Below are positions 1-9,857 of a stretch of 64,000 bases of DNA, piece after piece. Every line of letters starts with the position of its first letter. Position 1 is the stretch's first letter. The notes beneath the pieces are model-generated. The model was given only the letters and a program-made list of their open reading frames with translations, was not told where the DNA came from and ran no database searches. The stretch is from Skeletonema tropicum (lineage: Eukaryota > Bacillariophyta > Thalassiosirophyceae > Thalassiosirales > Thalassiosiraceae): NCBI GenBank assembly GCA_037178625.1, contig CM074129.1, positions 558,001 through 622,000 on the forward strand. The letters are read 5' to 3'. The translations under genes and the position numbers were made by a program.

Positions 1-1
1 A

Positions 2-1417
2 GAGGATTCTGGTTCTGAATCGAACTCTTCTAGCTCGAGCTCAGGCTCGGGCTCGGGCTCGGGCTCAAGCTCAAGCTCAGGCTCAAGCTCAAGCGGCTCG
101 ACTGCGGCAAGAACAGCTTATTCATCGAAAATTAGGGCTGAGGATACAGATTTCTTTGAACAGGAGACGAATAAACCAGCAACTACACGCTCTGTGAAGT
201 CATCAAGCGGTACATCCAAATCTTCCAAGGCCAAGCTGCCTTCTTGTGACGCAAGCATTGCATCATCGCCCAATGTGCCGTCAAGTTCTCGCTCAGTGAA
301 GTCAAGCTTGTCAAAAGCGTCAAAAACTTCCAAGGCGAAGCTTCCTTCTAGTGGCGCAAGCATTGCATCGACGCCCAACGTGCCATCAAGCTCACGCTCG
401 GTGAAGTCATCTGGTGGCCAGTCGAAATCTTCCATGACCAAGCTTCCTTCTAGCGGTGCAAGCATTGCATCAACTCCCAATGTGCCATCAAGCTCACGCT
501 CGGTGAAGTCAAGTCCTTCTAAAGCATCGAAGAAATCTTCCAAGGCCAAGCTTCCTTCCAGCGGCGCAAGCATTGCATCAACTCCCAATGTGCCATCAAG
601 CTCTCGCTCGGTGAAGTCAAGTCCTTCTAAAGCATCGAAGAAATCTTCCAAGGCCAAGCTTCCTTCCAGCGGCGCAAGCATTGCATCAACTCCCAATGTG
701 CCATCAAGCTCTCGCTCGGTGAAGTCAAGTCCTTCTAAAGCATCGAAGAAATCTTCCAAGGCTCAGCTTAAATCCAGCGGCGCAAGCATTGCATCGACTC
801 CCAATGTGCCATCAAGCTCACGCTCGGTGAAGTCAAGCTCATCAAAAGCATCGAAGAAATCTTCCAAGGCTCAGCTTAAATCCAGCGGCGCAAGCATTGC
901 ATCAACGCCCCATGTGCCATCAAGCTCATCAAAAGCATCGAAGAAATCTTCCAAGGCCAAGCTTCCTTCTAGTGGCGCAAGCATTGCATCAACTCCCAAT
1001 GTGCCATCAAGCTCACGTCCTGTTCAGTCACCTGGTAGTTTTGAATCAAAGTCTTCAACAACTTTAATTCCCATGAGCACGAGTTTTGAACCACAAATTC
1101 TAAACAGCGAAAGCTGGGTAAACACATTTGGCACTGAATCATTCCATTCCGACGAAGAGAACTCTGTCTCTGTGGACAGCTCGAGCTCCAGCTCTACTGC
1201 CAGATCTTCCAGTTCTAGTTCTAACGGTAGCTCCAGCTCAAACAGTTCTAGTGGCTCTGAATCTCAACGTCTTCAATCTATTGCCCCTACCTCTGATGGC
1301 TCTGACTCTAGCGACTCTGACTCTAGCGACTCTGACTCTAGTGACTCTGACTCTGAAGACGAGACTCTCGCGAGTGAAATGTCATCAAAACCTCGGTGGT
1401 GGACGAGGTCGAGATAA
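2..1417 (+). CDS. Silaffin-like Ser/Lys-rich repeat protein, 3' part (start lies left of the window)
   Basis: The frame is open from base 2 to the stop at 1415-1417, giving 471 visible residues, so the true start and any signal peptide lie outside the window. The visible N-terminal part is a Ser/Gly run. Then come eight copies of a repeat of about 36 residues (108 bp) with core GASIASTPNVPSSSRSVKSS followed by lysine clusters such as SKASKKSSKAK. The C-terminus is acidic, with Asp-Ser repeats (DSSDSD), and ends in WWTRSR. Known for the family: silaffins and related diatom biosilica proteins are Ser-rich, carry clustered lysines that become modified, and are targeted to silica-forming vesicles by lysine clusters. 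Inferred: a frustule or silica-matrix protein. Alternatives are another secreted Ser-rich protein or a nuclear SR-like protein; the missing N-terminus would decide. A long antisense frame (118-759) exists only because the repeat has few stops on that strand. Confidence 0.65.
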   Translation, partial: EDSGSESNSSSSSSGSGSGSGSSSSSGSSSSGSTAARTAYSSKIRAEDTDFFEQETNKPATTRSVKSSSGTSKSSKAKLPSCDASIASSPNVPSSSRSVKSSLSKASKTSKAKLPSSGASIASTPNVPSSSRSVKSSGGQSKSSMTKLPSSGASIASTPNVPSSSRSVKSSPSKASKKSSKAKLPSSGASIASTPNVPSSSRSVKSSPSKASKKSSKAKLPSSGASIASTPNVPSSSRSVKSSPSKASKKSSKAQLKSSGASIASTPNVPSSSRSVKSSSSKASKKSSKAQLKSSGASIASTPHVPSSSSKASKKSSKAKLPSSGASIASTPNVPSSSRPVQSPGSFESKSSTTLIPMSTSFEPQILNSESWVNTFGTESFHSDEENSVSVDSSSSSSTARSSSSSSNGSSSSNSSSGSESQRLQSIAPTSDGSDSSDSDSSDSDSSDSDSEDETLASEMSSKPRWWTRSR

Positions 1418-1759
1418 AAAGGCATTGTTTGTTAAATGCTTTGCTTGCAGGTTGTTGCATTCTAAAGCTCAATTTTGAAACTTGCCGGTAGTATGCAGTC
1501 AGTGCAGCCTGCAAATGTGTCAAAAGAGAATCTTAACTGATCAATGCGTCATCCTGTAGGTATTAGGGTAATAGGGTAATTAGGTATTAGAGTATTAGAA
1601 ATCTTTGTTATATCCAGATAAGCACAACAACTTGTATTGAACACGTATTTGCTTCTCGTATGACCGAAGAAAAAGAAATTTGTACATGGTGCCGTATCAC
1701 CAACTCGTGATTTCCCCTATTACCTTCCACCCAAGACACACAGGCACAGGTTATATAAC
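1418..1759. other. Convergent 3' intergenic region
   Basis: This 342-base gap separates the 3' ends of the silaffin-like gene and the response-regulator gene. It is AT-rich and has short repeats of TAGGGTAAT and TAGGTATTAG type near 1560-1600. No coding or RNA gene is seen. Confidence 0.6.
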
Positions 1760-3661
1760 TCATTCATCAACTAGAAAATTTCTTAGTGTGTCTGGATTTT
1801 CATCATTCATCCTTTCCAACTCTGTCAACAACTCATCTCTCTTGGCAGTACTCATCTTCCTAGCCAATGATGACACGTCGTCTTCAAAACAAAATAACAA
1901 TATCGATCGAATATGATCCAATGTAAATAATCTCTTCCGCCGCTCATTATTCAGGAACATCCACAAAGCATTGGGGAGTATCTTGGCGAGTCGTTCGATC
2001 TCTTCTTGTTCTACCCTGATGTTGCTTTCTCGCTGTGCCTCCTCTTTTAATAATTTCTTGATTTCAATGAGTTCTGATGTTAGATCCTTGATCTGTTGTG
2101 CTGACGCTGAGTACATTGAGAGTTGTTCATCCACATCCTTGACTTCTTCTTCCACTACATCATTGCTACTACTACCACCACCACCACACCACTGCTTCTT
2201 ATCCCTCTCCTGCTTCCTCATCAAACTATCTACCATGCCAAGTAACTCCTCCGGTCGGAATGGCTTTGGTAGATAATTATCCGCACCTGCCTTGAACCCA
2301 ACTATTCTATCCGATACCATGGCCTTTGCAGTGAGTAAAATGACTGGAATCTGTAGTAACGACGTAGGATATTGTTGTTGTTGTGTTCGTTGCTGCTGCA
2401 GCGAATTATCAGTGTTCGAGTTCTTCGACTGGTGGTTGTTGCTGTTGTTGTTTGACAAAAACTCTTGGTGATATGCCAAAGTGTCGCGAATGACATTTAA
2501 TTTCTGTCTTGCCTGATCAATTGGAGTGATGATTGGTTGCTTCCCCTCCACACTATTGCCACTACTTCCGTCGTTGTTATTGCTACTCCCGACAATAATG
2601 GCATCAAGTAATTCAAATTCATCTTTTCCATCGTACTCGTTCTTCTTATTGTCATTATTGCTCCTCTCTTGACCCTTCTTCTTGGGCCGTCCCTTCTTCT
2701 TCTTCTTTGTTTTCTTGACAGTATCATCATTACTACCAGTACTACCGTTACCGCTACTGCTGCTATTATTATTGTCATCATCATTGACATCATGATGATG
2801 TTGTCGTAACAACTGTAACAACTCCACCCCATCCACCCCACCAGGCATGCGAATATCCGAAATGATACAATTCGGTAGCCTCCACAACATCATGCTTGTG
2901 CTTGTCGTCTCAGTAGTAGTCTCCTCTTCACCGTTCATCTTATATTTCATCCAAGGAGGAGGTGGTCTACTACTACTACTACTACTAGAATAATCATCGT
3001 CAACTACTGCTGCTGCGCCAAACGACCACCCACAAGAATAAAGCAACACATCCAAAAAACTCAACGGGCCATCACACGCAGTAATCATCGTATATCCCAT
3101 GGAGTGTAAATAATCACCAATGGCTAGACGGATGGAGGGTTCATCGTCAATTAGTACGATCCAGTGATTGGATCTCCATTGTTTTTGTGGATCGTCGTCG
3201 TCGCTCGTGTTGTTGGTGGTGGGTGCTACACTAGTACCAGATCTTATATTATTGCTGTTGTTGTTGCGATCATGGTTCATCATCATCAGTGATGATGATG
3301 TTTCGTGGAATAAATTTTCAAGTATGGAGGCCTCCTCGCTGCTGGATGGTGTGATTTCGATTGATCCCAGGTCAATGTAGCTCCCTCCATAATTATTGTT
3401 GTTGTCAGCGTCTTGTGAATCTATAGAATTGATTGCAAATGACAATGGACTGAGTTTCTTGCTGATGTGATGATTCTTCATCGTTCTTCTTGATAGATGA
3501 TGATGATGCGCAAAGCGAGCGCAGCCCCAGCGAGCTGAGCACTGCGGTTGAGTGCTGCTGATGATCGAGGAGGAAGAAGCAACATAATGCTGCAGTAGCG
3601 GTGATGGTAGTATCATGTTGAGATGTAATGTTTCTTGAACAACTTTCGATGCCATCATCAT
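1760..3661 (-). CDS. Response-regulator receiver-domain protein, full length (633 aa)
   Basis: This is the only intact copy of the gene that seeds the tandem array. Residues 1-160 are low complexity (His, Asn, Ser) and may include a targeting sequence. A receiver (REC) domain follows: acidic pair D172/D173 in LIDDEPSIRLA, phospho-acceptor D269 in IISDIRMPGG, T444 in ILLTAKAM, and K466 in YLPKPFRPEEL. Family knowledge: these residues form the phosphorylation site and switch of two-component receivers. The domain is interrupted by Ser/Pro/Thr residues (about 211-259) and by a very long Asn/Ser/Lys/Gln insert (about 287-437) that includes KKTKKKKKGRPKKK. After the domain come an acidic linker, a predicted coiled coil (about 515-560) and a helical C-terminus. 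No DNA-binding output domain is recognised. The partner kinase is not in the window. The start is the first of three ATGs. The array begins inside this gene at the codons around residue 328, so upstream DNA and residues 1-328 are repeated downstream while residues 329-633 are unique. Confidence 0.85.
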   Translation of the reverse strand: MMMASKVVQETLHLNMILPSPLLQHYVASSSSIISSTQPQCSARWGCARFAHHHHLSRRTMKNHHISKKLSPLSFAINSIDSQDADNNNNYGGSYIDLGSIEITPSSSEEASILENLFHETSSSLMMMNHDRNNNSNNIRSGTSVAPTTNNTSDDDDPQKQWRSNHWIVLIDDEPSIRLAIGDYLHSMGYTMITACDGPLSFLDVLLYSCGWSFGAAAVVDDDYSSSSSSSRPPPPWMKYKMNGEEETTTETTSTSMMLWRLPNCIISDIRMPGGVDGVELLQLLRQHHHDVNDDDNNNSSSSGNGSTGSNDDTVKKTKKKKKGRPKKKGQERSNNDNKKNEYDGKDEFELLDAIIVGSSNNNDGSSGNSVEGKQPIITPIDQARQKLNVIRDTLAYHQEFLSNNNSNNHQSKNSNTDNSLQQQRTQQQQYPTSLLQIPVILLTAKAMVSDRIVGFKAGADNYLPKPFRPEELLGMVDSLMRKQERDKKQWCGGGGSSSNDVVEEEVKDVDEQLSMYSASAQQIKDLTSELIEIKKLLKEEAQRESNIRVEQEEIERLAKILPNALWMFLNNERRKRLFTLDHIRSILLFCFEDDVSSLARKMSTAKRDELLTELERMNDENPDTLRNFLVDE

Positions 3662-3685
3662 TGTATGTGCGTTTCAAAATGGCTC

Positions 3686-3717
3686 TGGCGGACTGTACTG
3701 TTTGAGACAGGCATCTT
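3686..3717. promoter_or_regulatory. Promoter-proximal motif shared with the 796-aa gene
   Basis: TGGCGGAC, 7 bases, then TTTGAGACAGGCATCTT lies 25-57 bases upstream of the response-regulator ATG. The same two blocks, 2 bases apart, occur at 58999-59025 upstream of the 796-residue gene, in the opposite orientation relative to the gene. A 17-base exact match beside two starts suggests a transcription-factor or initiator element. It is repeated in units 2-7 of the array. The function is inferred. Confidence 0.35.
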
Positions 3718-4325
3718 GATACTGCGAAAGACCATTTTTGAAGCACATGACCTCACGCACACAAAGCTCCAGGCAGCAGCTAGCAGGCAGCAGTTCAAAA
3801 AGACAATTATACAATGGCCGATATCTTGTCTACTACACGGCCTATGACGGCGATAAGTGTCGTTTTGGAAAGCTGAGAGTGAGCTCTATCGATTAGGCGT
3901 GTAATGAAGTCGATTGGAGGACTTTTTGTAGATCGTCTCGGTTAAAAACGGGTCAAGAAATTGATCGGCGGCTTGCAAACCGGCTATCTACAGCCCGAAT
4001 TTCACATTCGAATTCAAAATTTGACCAAAATACAATATGACCACCGTTGGAAAGCTCTTTTCACGCTGAATCGATTAGTACCGTTATTATCATTAGTATC
4101 AAAAATAACAACATGATAATCACTGCTCGGCCTCCTGCGTCGCCCTCGCGAAAAAGCGACATGACAATCAGACGCATCCAGATAGGTTGGCACGACGTAA
4201 GATCCAAAAAAGCGACCACTTAATGATGCGATAACATGACAATAAACGGTGCTCAGGGAGGGGTCGCACTCGCCTAAGATAAGAACGCTTCGCTGAAGAC
4301 ACACCACGCCGATCAGTGTGATCTA

Positions 4326-4345
4326 GACAGTTGGCACCAACTGTC
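4326..4345. repeat. Short hairpin or dyad in each unit
   Basis: GACAGTTGG and CCAACTGTC are exact reverse complements separated by CA. The dyad recurs in every full unit and could be a protein-binding dyad; no function is shown. Confidence 0.5.
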
Positions 4346-4465
4346 GAAGATCCATCAATACACTTCACAATCACAACGATCAGCCTCATCACTCATCATG
4401 GTACATGTACCGTCCGTCCATCTTGCTATCCTTTCATCACTGGATGAATATACTATATGACAATC

Positions 4466-4709
4466 AACCAATCCCCAACATCAGCCAATCCCCAACACCA
4501 ATCATCATTACTGCTGTTGTATTTATTTGTATTTATTTATTCATCATTACCCAACAGCAGCAGCAGCAGCAGCCAATCCCACCATCCTCCTCCAACCAAT
4601 CCCAATCCCCAACAACAACTCGAACTCCGGCTACTACGGCACTGCTGCTGCTGCTGTTGGGGATTGGTGTTGCTGCTGCTGTTGGCCTCCTGGATGTTGG
4701 GGATTGGTT
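4466..4709. repeat. Inverted-repeat block with CAG/CTG tracts
   Basis: AACCAATCCCCAACATC (4466-4482) is exactly reverse-complemented at 4693-4709. Between the arms lie further CCAATCCCCAACA copies, a (CAG)6 tract and matching GCTGCTGCTGTTGGGGATTGG stretches in the opposite sense. The whole block of about 244 bases can fold back on itself. Its CAG tract differs in length between units (six triplets in most, four in unit 5). Confidence 0.6.
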
Positions 4710-4858
4710 TTGTTGGAGGATACACAACAACAATAATATGCCGAGCGGATAGGAGTCGAGGCCCGTTGATGGACAACGCTGATCTATGCTTCGTTCTTCA
4801 GCGGTCAGCGAAGCGTTTTAATGTGCTCGTGCCAACTAATCATGGACGGCACTGATCG

Positions 4859-5100
4859 GCGAGGGCGAGCGGCAGCGAGGCCGAGCTGTGTTTATTATTT
4901 TGATTGTTGCAATGACATGACGGCATATTATTGAGCGAGTGCGAGCGGCAGCGAGGACGAGCTGTCATTGGTCACTGTTGACTTATTATTATTGATATTA
5001 TTATTGATAATGATGTTGATGGTGGTGGTGGGATCTCACAACGTACCAAATGTCATTGACGGCAGTATTGAGCGAGTGCGAGCGGCAGCGAGGACGAGCT
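4859..5100 (+). repeat. Three direct copies of a GC-rich 31-mer
   Basis: GCGAGCGGCAGCGAGG is the core of three direct copies: 4859-4888 (variant), 4933-4963 and 5070-5100; the last two are identical over 31 bases. They stand out from AT-rich surroundings and recur in every full unit, so the array carries about 21 copies. The role is unknown. Confidence 0.6.
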
Positions 5101-5718
5101 CTGTTTATTGTTCGAATCGATATCGATAGCGCTTGAAATGTCGATTCGAATGGTCATCTATTTGTTGATTTTGGTCCAAATCCGAATTTGGAATGTCGAC
5201 TTGGGGCTCGGGCTCGACACTGGGAATCTATGGGTCGATTTAGTTCAGTTCATTGACAAAAGATTGATATTTGGCATTGATTATGGTACCAATCGATAGA
5301 GCACAAGGAGAGGATTCCAAAACGCCAATCATCGCCTTCCTACGACGTCTGCATGCAAGGGAAGTTATCAAGGGAAAAGTCAATCTAGAGAGAGGATTGG
5401 AGTACATATTATTGCGTGGGAGTTTGGGGATTGCATTGTAGGTTGCAGGGCTCGATTTAGTTGAGTTGATAGACAAATCATCAATATTTGACCTCTCAGC
5501 TACTTACAATTGATAGAGATCAACGAGAGGATTCGAAATCGCCACTCATCGCATTGATACGACCTCTGCAAGACACAATATCATTCTTTCCTAAGTATGG
5601 AAGGAATGCGTAAAGTAATAATGATGAGACGTACTAATACATATGCAATATAGATATTTAACATTCAGTTGATTGTCATGTATATGAACTTTATACCTCC
5701 CAGTCATCAACCCATCCA

Positions 5719-6759
5719 TCACAAACGTACCATCATTCCCACTCTTGACACTCTTGACCACCTTATCCGTCGACCCTTCTTGGGCCGTCCCTTCTTCTTC
5801 TTCTTTGTTTTCTTGACAGTATCATCATTACTACCAGTACTACCGTTACCGCTACTGCTGCTATTATTATTGTCATCATCATTGACATCATGATGATGTT
5901 GTCGTAACAACTGTAACAACTCCACCCCATCCACCCCACCAGGCATGCGAATATCCGAAATGATACAATTCGGTAGCCTCCACAACATCATGCTTGTGCT
6001 TGTCGTCTCAGTAGTAGTCTCCTCTTCACCGTTCATCTTATATTTCATCCAAGGAGGAGGTGGTCTACTACTACTACTACTACTAGAATAATCATCGTCA
6101 ACTACTGCTGCTGCGCCAAACGACCACCCACAAGAATAAAGCAACACATCCAAAAAACTCAACGGGCCATCACACGCAGTAATCATCGTATATCCCATGG
6201 AGTGTAAATAATCACCAATGGCTAGACGGATGGAGGGTTCATCGTCAATTAGTACGATCCAGTGATTGGATCTCCATTGTTTTTGTGGATCGTCGTCGTC
6301 GCTCGTGTTGTTGGTGGTGGGTGCTACACTAGTACCAGATCTTATATTATTGCTGTTGTTGTTGCGATCATGGTTCATCATCATCAGTGATGATGATGTT
6401 TCGTGGAATAAATTTTCAAGTATGGAGGCCTCCTCGCTGCTGGATGGTGTGATTTCGATTGATCCCAGGTCAATGTAGCTCCCTCCATAATTATTGTTGT
6501 TGTCAGCGTCTTGTGAATCTATAGAATTGATTGCAAATGACAATGGACTGAGTTTCTTGCTGATGTGATGATTCTTCATCGTTCTTCTTGATAGATGATG
6601 ATGATGCGCAAAGCGAGCGCAGCCCCAGCGAGCTGAGCACTGCGGTTGAGTGCTGCTGATGATCGAGGAGGAAGAAGCAACATAATGCTGCAGTAGCGGT
6701 GATGGTAGTATCATGTTGAGATGTAATGTTTCTTGAACAACTTTCGATGCCATCATCAT
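5719..6759 (-). pseudogene. Truncated response-regulator copy 1 (346 aa)
   Basis: Residues 1-328 are identical to the intact protein, followed by an unrelated 18-residue tail (GRRIRWSRVSRVGMMVRL) read from the end of the previous unit. The copy keeps the acidic pair and phospho-acceptor D269 but lacks the stretch with T444 and K466, so half of the receiver fold, the coiled coil and the C-terminus are missing. It keeps the same upstream 2 kb, so it may still be transcribed. A stable receiver is unlikely; the product could be inert or a decoy. The frame has no stop or frameshift apart from the junction. Confidence 0.8.
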
Positions 6760-8876
6760 TGTATGTGCGTTTCAAAATGGCTCTGGCGGACTGTACTGTT
6801 TGAGACAGGCATCTTGATACTGCGAAAGACCATTTTTGAAGCACATGACCTCACGCACACAAAGCTCCAGGCAGCAGCTAGCAGGCAGCAGTTCAAAAAG
6901 ACAATTATACAATGGCCGATATCTTGTCTACTACACGGCCTATGACGGCGATAAGTGTCGTTTTGGAAAGCTGAGAGTGAGCTCTATCGATTAGGCGTGT
7001 AATGAAGTCGATTGGAGGACTTTTTGTAGATCGTCTCGGTTAAAAACGGGTCAAGAAATTGATCGGCGGCTTGCAAACCGGCTATCTACAGCCCGAATTT
7101 CACATTCGAATTCAAAATTTGACCAAAATACAATATGACCACCGTTGGAAAGCTCTTTTCACGCTGAATCGATTAGTACCGTTATTATCATTAGTATCAA
7201 AAATAACAACATGATAATCACTGCTCGGCCTCCTGCGTCGCCCTCGCGAAAAAGCGACATGACAATCAGACGCATCCAGATAGGTTGGCACGACGTAAGA
7301 TCCAAAAAAGCGACCACTTAATGATGCGATAACATGACAATAAACGGTGCTCAGGGAGGGGTCGCACTCGCCTAAGATAAGAACGCTTCGCTGAAGACAC
7401 ACCACGCCGATCAGTGTGATCTAGACAGTTGGCACCAACTGTCGAAGATCCATCAATACACTTCACAATCACAACGATCAGCCTCATCACTCATCATGGT
7501 ACATGTACCGTCCGTCCATCTTGCTATCCTTTCATCACTGGATGAATATACTATATGACAATCAACCAATCCCCAACATCAGCCAATCCCCAACACCAAT
7601 CATCATTACTGCTGTTGTATTTATTTGTATTTATTTATTCATCATTACCCAACAGCAGCAGCAGCAGCAGCCAATCCCACCATCCTCCTCCAACCAATCC
7701 CAATCCCCAACAACAACTCGAACTCCGGCTACTACGGCACTGCTGCTGCTGCTGTTGGGGATTGGTGTTGCTGCTGCTGTTGGCCTCCTGGATGTTGGGG
7801 ATTGGTTTTGTTGGAGGATACACAACAACAATAATATGCCGAGCGGATAGGAGTCGAGGCCCGTTGATGGACAACGCTGATCTATGCTTCGTTCTTCAGC
7901 GGTCAGCGAAGCGTTTTAATGTGCTCGTGCCAACTAATCATGGACGGCACTGATCGGCGAGGGCGAGCGGCAGCGAGGCCGAGCTGTGTTTATTATTTTG
8001 ATTGTTGCAATGACATGACGGCATATTATTGAGCGAGTGCGAGCGGCAGCGAGGACGAGCTGTCATTGGTCACTGTTGACTTATTATTATTGATATTATT
8101 ATTGATAATGATGTTGATGGTGGTGGTGGGATCTCACAACGTACCAAATGTCATTGACGGCAGTATTGAGCGAGTGCGAGCGGCAGCGAGGACGAGCTCT
8201 GTTTATTGTTCGAATCGATATCGATAGCGCTTGAAATGTCGATTCGAATGGTCATCTATTTGTTGATTTTGGTCCAAATCCGAATTTGGAATGTCGACTT
8301 GGGGCTCGGGCTCGACACTGGGAATCTATGGGTCGATTTAGTTCAGTTCATTGACAAAAGATTGATATTTGGCATTGATTATGGTACCAATCGATAGAGC
8401 ACAAGGAGAGGATTCCAAAACGCCAATCATCGCCTTCCTACGACGTCTGCATGCAAGGGAAGTTATCAAGGGAAAAGTCAATCTAGAGAGAGGATTGGAG
8501 TACATATTATTGCGTGGGAGTTTGGGGATTGCATTGTAGGTTGCAGGGCTCGATTTAGTTGAGTTGATAGACAAATCATCAATATTTGACCTCTCAGCTA
8601 CTTACAATTGATAGAGATCAACGAGAGGATTCGAAATCGCCACTCATCGCATTGATACGACCTCTGCAAGACACAATATCATTCTTTCCTAAGTATGGAA
8701 GGAATGCGTAAAGTAATAATGATGAGACGTACTAATACATATGCAATATAGATATTTAACATTCAGTTGATTGTCATGTATATGAACTTTATACCTCCCA
8801 GTCATCAACCCATCCATCACAAACGTACCATCATTCCCACTCTTGACACTCTTGACCACCTTATCCGTCGACCCTT
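5779..8876. repeat. Array unit 2 (3098 bp)
   Basis: Same length as unit 1. I saw no differences in the portions compared. Confidence 0.95.
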
Positions 8877-9857
8877 CTTGGGCCGTCCCTTCTTCTTCTT
8901 CTTTGTTTTCTTGACAGTATCATCATTACTACCAGTACTACCGTTACCGCTACTGCTGCTATTATTATTGTCATCATCATTGACATCATGATGATGTTGT
9001 CGTAACAACTGTAACAACTCCACCCCATCCACCCCACCAGGCATGCGAATATCCGAAATGATACAATTCGGTAGCCTCCACAACATCATGCTTGTGCTTG
9101 TCGTCTCAGTAGTAGTCTCCTCTTCACCGTTCATCTTATATTTCATCCAAGGAGGAGGTGGTCTACTACTACTACTACTACTAGAATAATCATCGTCAAC
9201 TACTGCTGCTGCGCCAAACGACCACCCACAAGAATAAAGCAACACATCCAAAAAACTCAACGGGCCATCACACGCAGTAATCATCGTATATCCCATGGAG
9301 TGTAAATAATCACCAATGGCTAGACGGATGGAGGGTTCATCGTCAATTAGTACGATCCAGTGATTGGATCTCCATTGTTTTTGTGGATCGTCGTCGTCGC
9401 TCGTGTTGTTGGTGGTGGGTGCTACACTAGTACCAGATCTTATATTATTGCTGTTGTTGTTGCGATCATGGTTCATCATCATCAGTGATGATGATGTTTC
9501 GTGGAATAAATTTTCAAGTATGGAGGCCTCCTCGCTGCTGGATGGTGTGATTTCGATTGATCCCAGGTCAATGTAGCTCCCTCCATAATTATTGTTGTTG
9601 TCAGCGTCTTGTGAATCTATAGAATTGATTGCAAATGACAATGGACTGAGTTTCTTGCTGATGTGATGATTCTTCATCGTTCTTCTTGATAGATGATGAT
9701 GATGCGCAAAGCGAGCGCAGCCCCAGCGAGCTGAGCACTGCGGTTGAGTGCTGCTGATGATCGAGGAGGAAGAAGCAACATAATGCTGCAGTAGCGGTGA
9801 TGGTAGTATCATGTTGAGATGTAATGTTTCTTGAACAACTTTCGATGCCATCATCAT
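8817..9857 (-). pseudogene. Truncated response-regulator copy 2 (346 aa)
   Basis: Translation identical to truncated copy 1, including the 18-residue junction tail. The receiver is cut before T444/K466. Confidence 0.8.

Larger units (their letters stand above)
3662..5718. other. Non-coding part of the repeat unit, as seen in unit 1
   Basis: Upstream DNA of the response-regulator gene with no convincing gene. Short frames here are low-complexity translations of CAG/CTG and CAA/TTG runs. It holds the structured sites listed separately: a shared promoter motif (3686), an imperfect palindrome (4326), a 12-bp palindrome GGTACATGTACC (4400-4411), an inverted-repeat and CAG/CTG block (4466-4709) and three GC-rich repeats (4859-5100). 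The same content recurs in units 2-7. Confidence 0.7.
2681..5778. repeat. Array unit 1 (3098 bp)
   Basis: The leftmost unit, continuous with the intact 3' part of the response-regulator gene on its left. It is the only unit whose gene copy is full length. Confidence 0.95.

Noticed and set aside
118..759. Long antisense open frame with acidic repeats opposite the silaffin-like gene
   Set aside because: It follows from the codon composition of the sense repeat, covers only the repeat part and lacks a coherent end; the sense frame is open throughout the visible gene.
1560..1600. TAGGGTAAT-type short repeats resembling telomeric words
   Set aside because: Irregular, only a few copies, inside a gene-flanking region; not telomere-like TTAGGG arrays.
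3405..3746. 113-residue frame overlapping the response-regulator start
   Set aside because: Same strand but another phase of the intact gene; composition is that of a shadow frame.
4405..4855. Several overlapping poly-Gln, poly-Leu and poly-Cys frames on both strands in each array unit
   Set aside because: They are translations of the CAG/CTG inverted-repeat block in all frames and have no conserved content.
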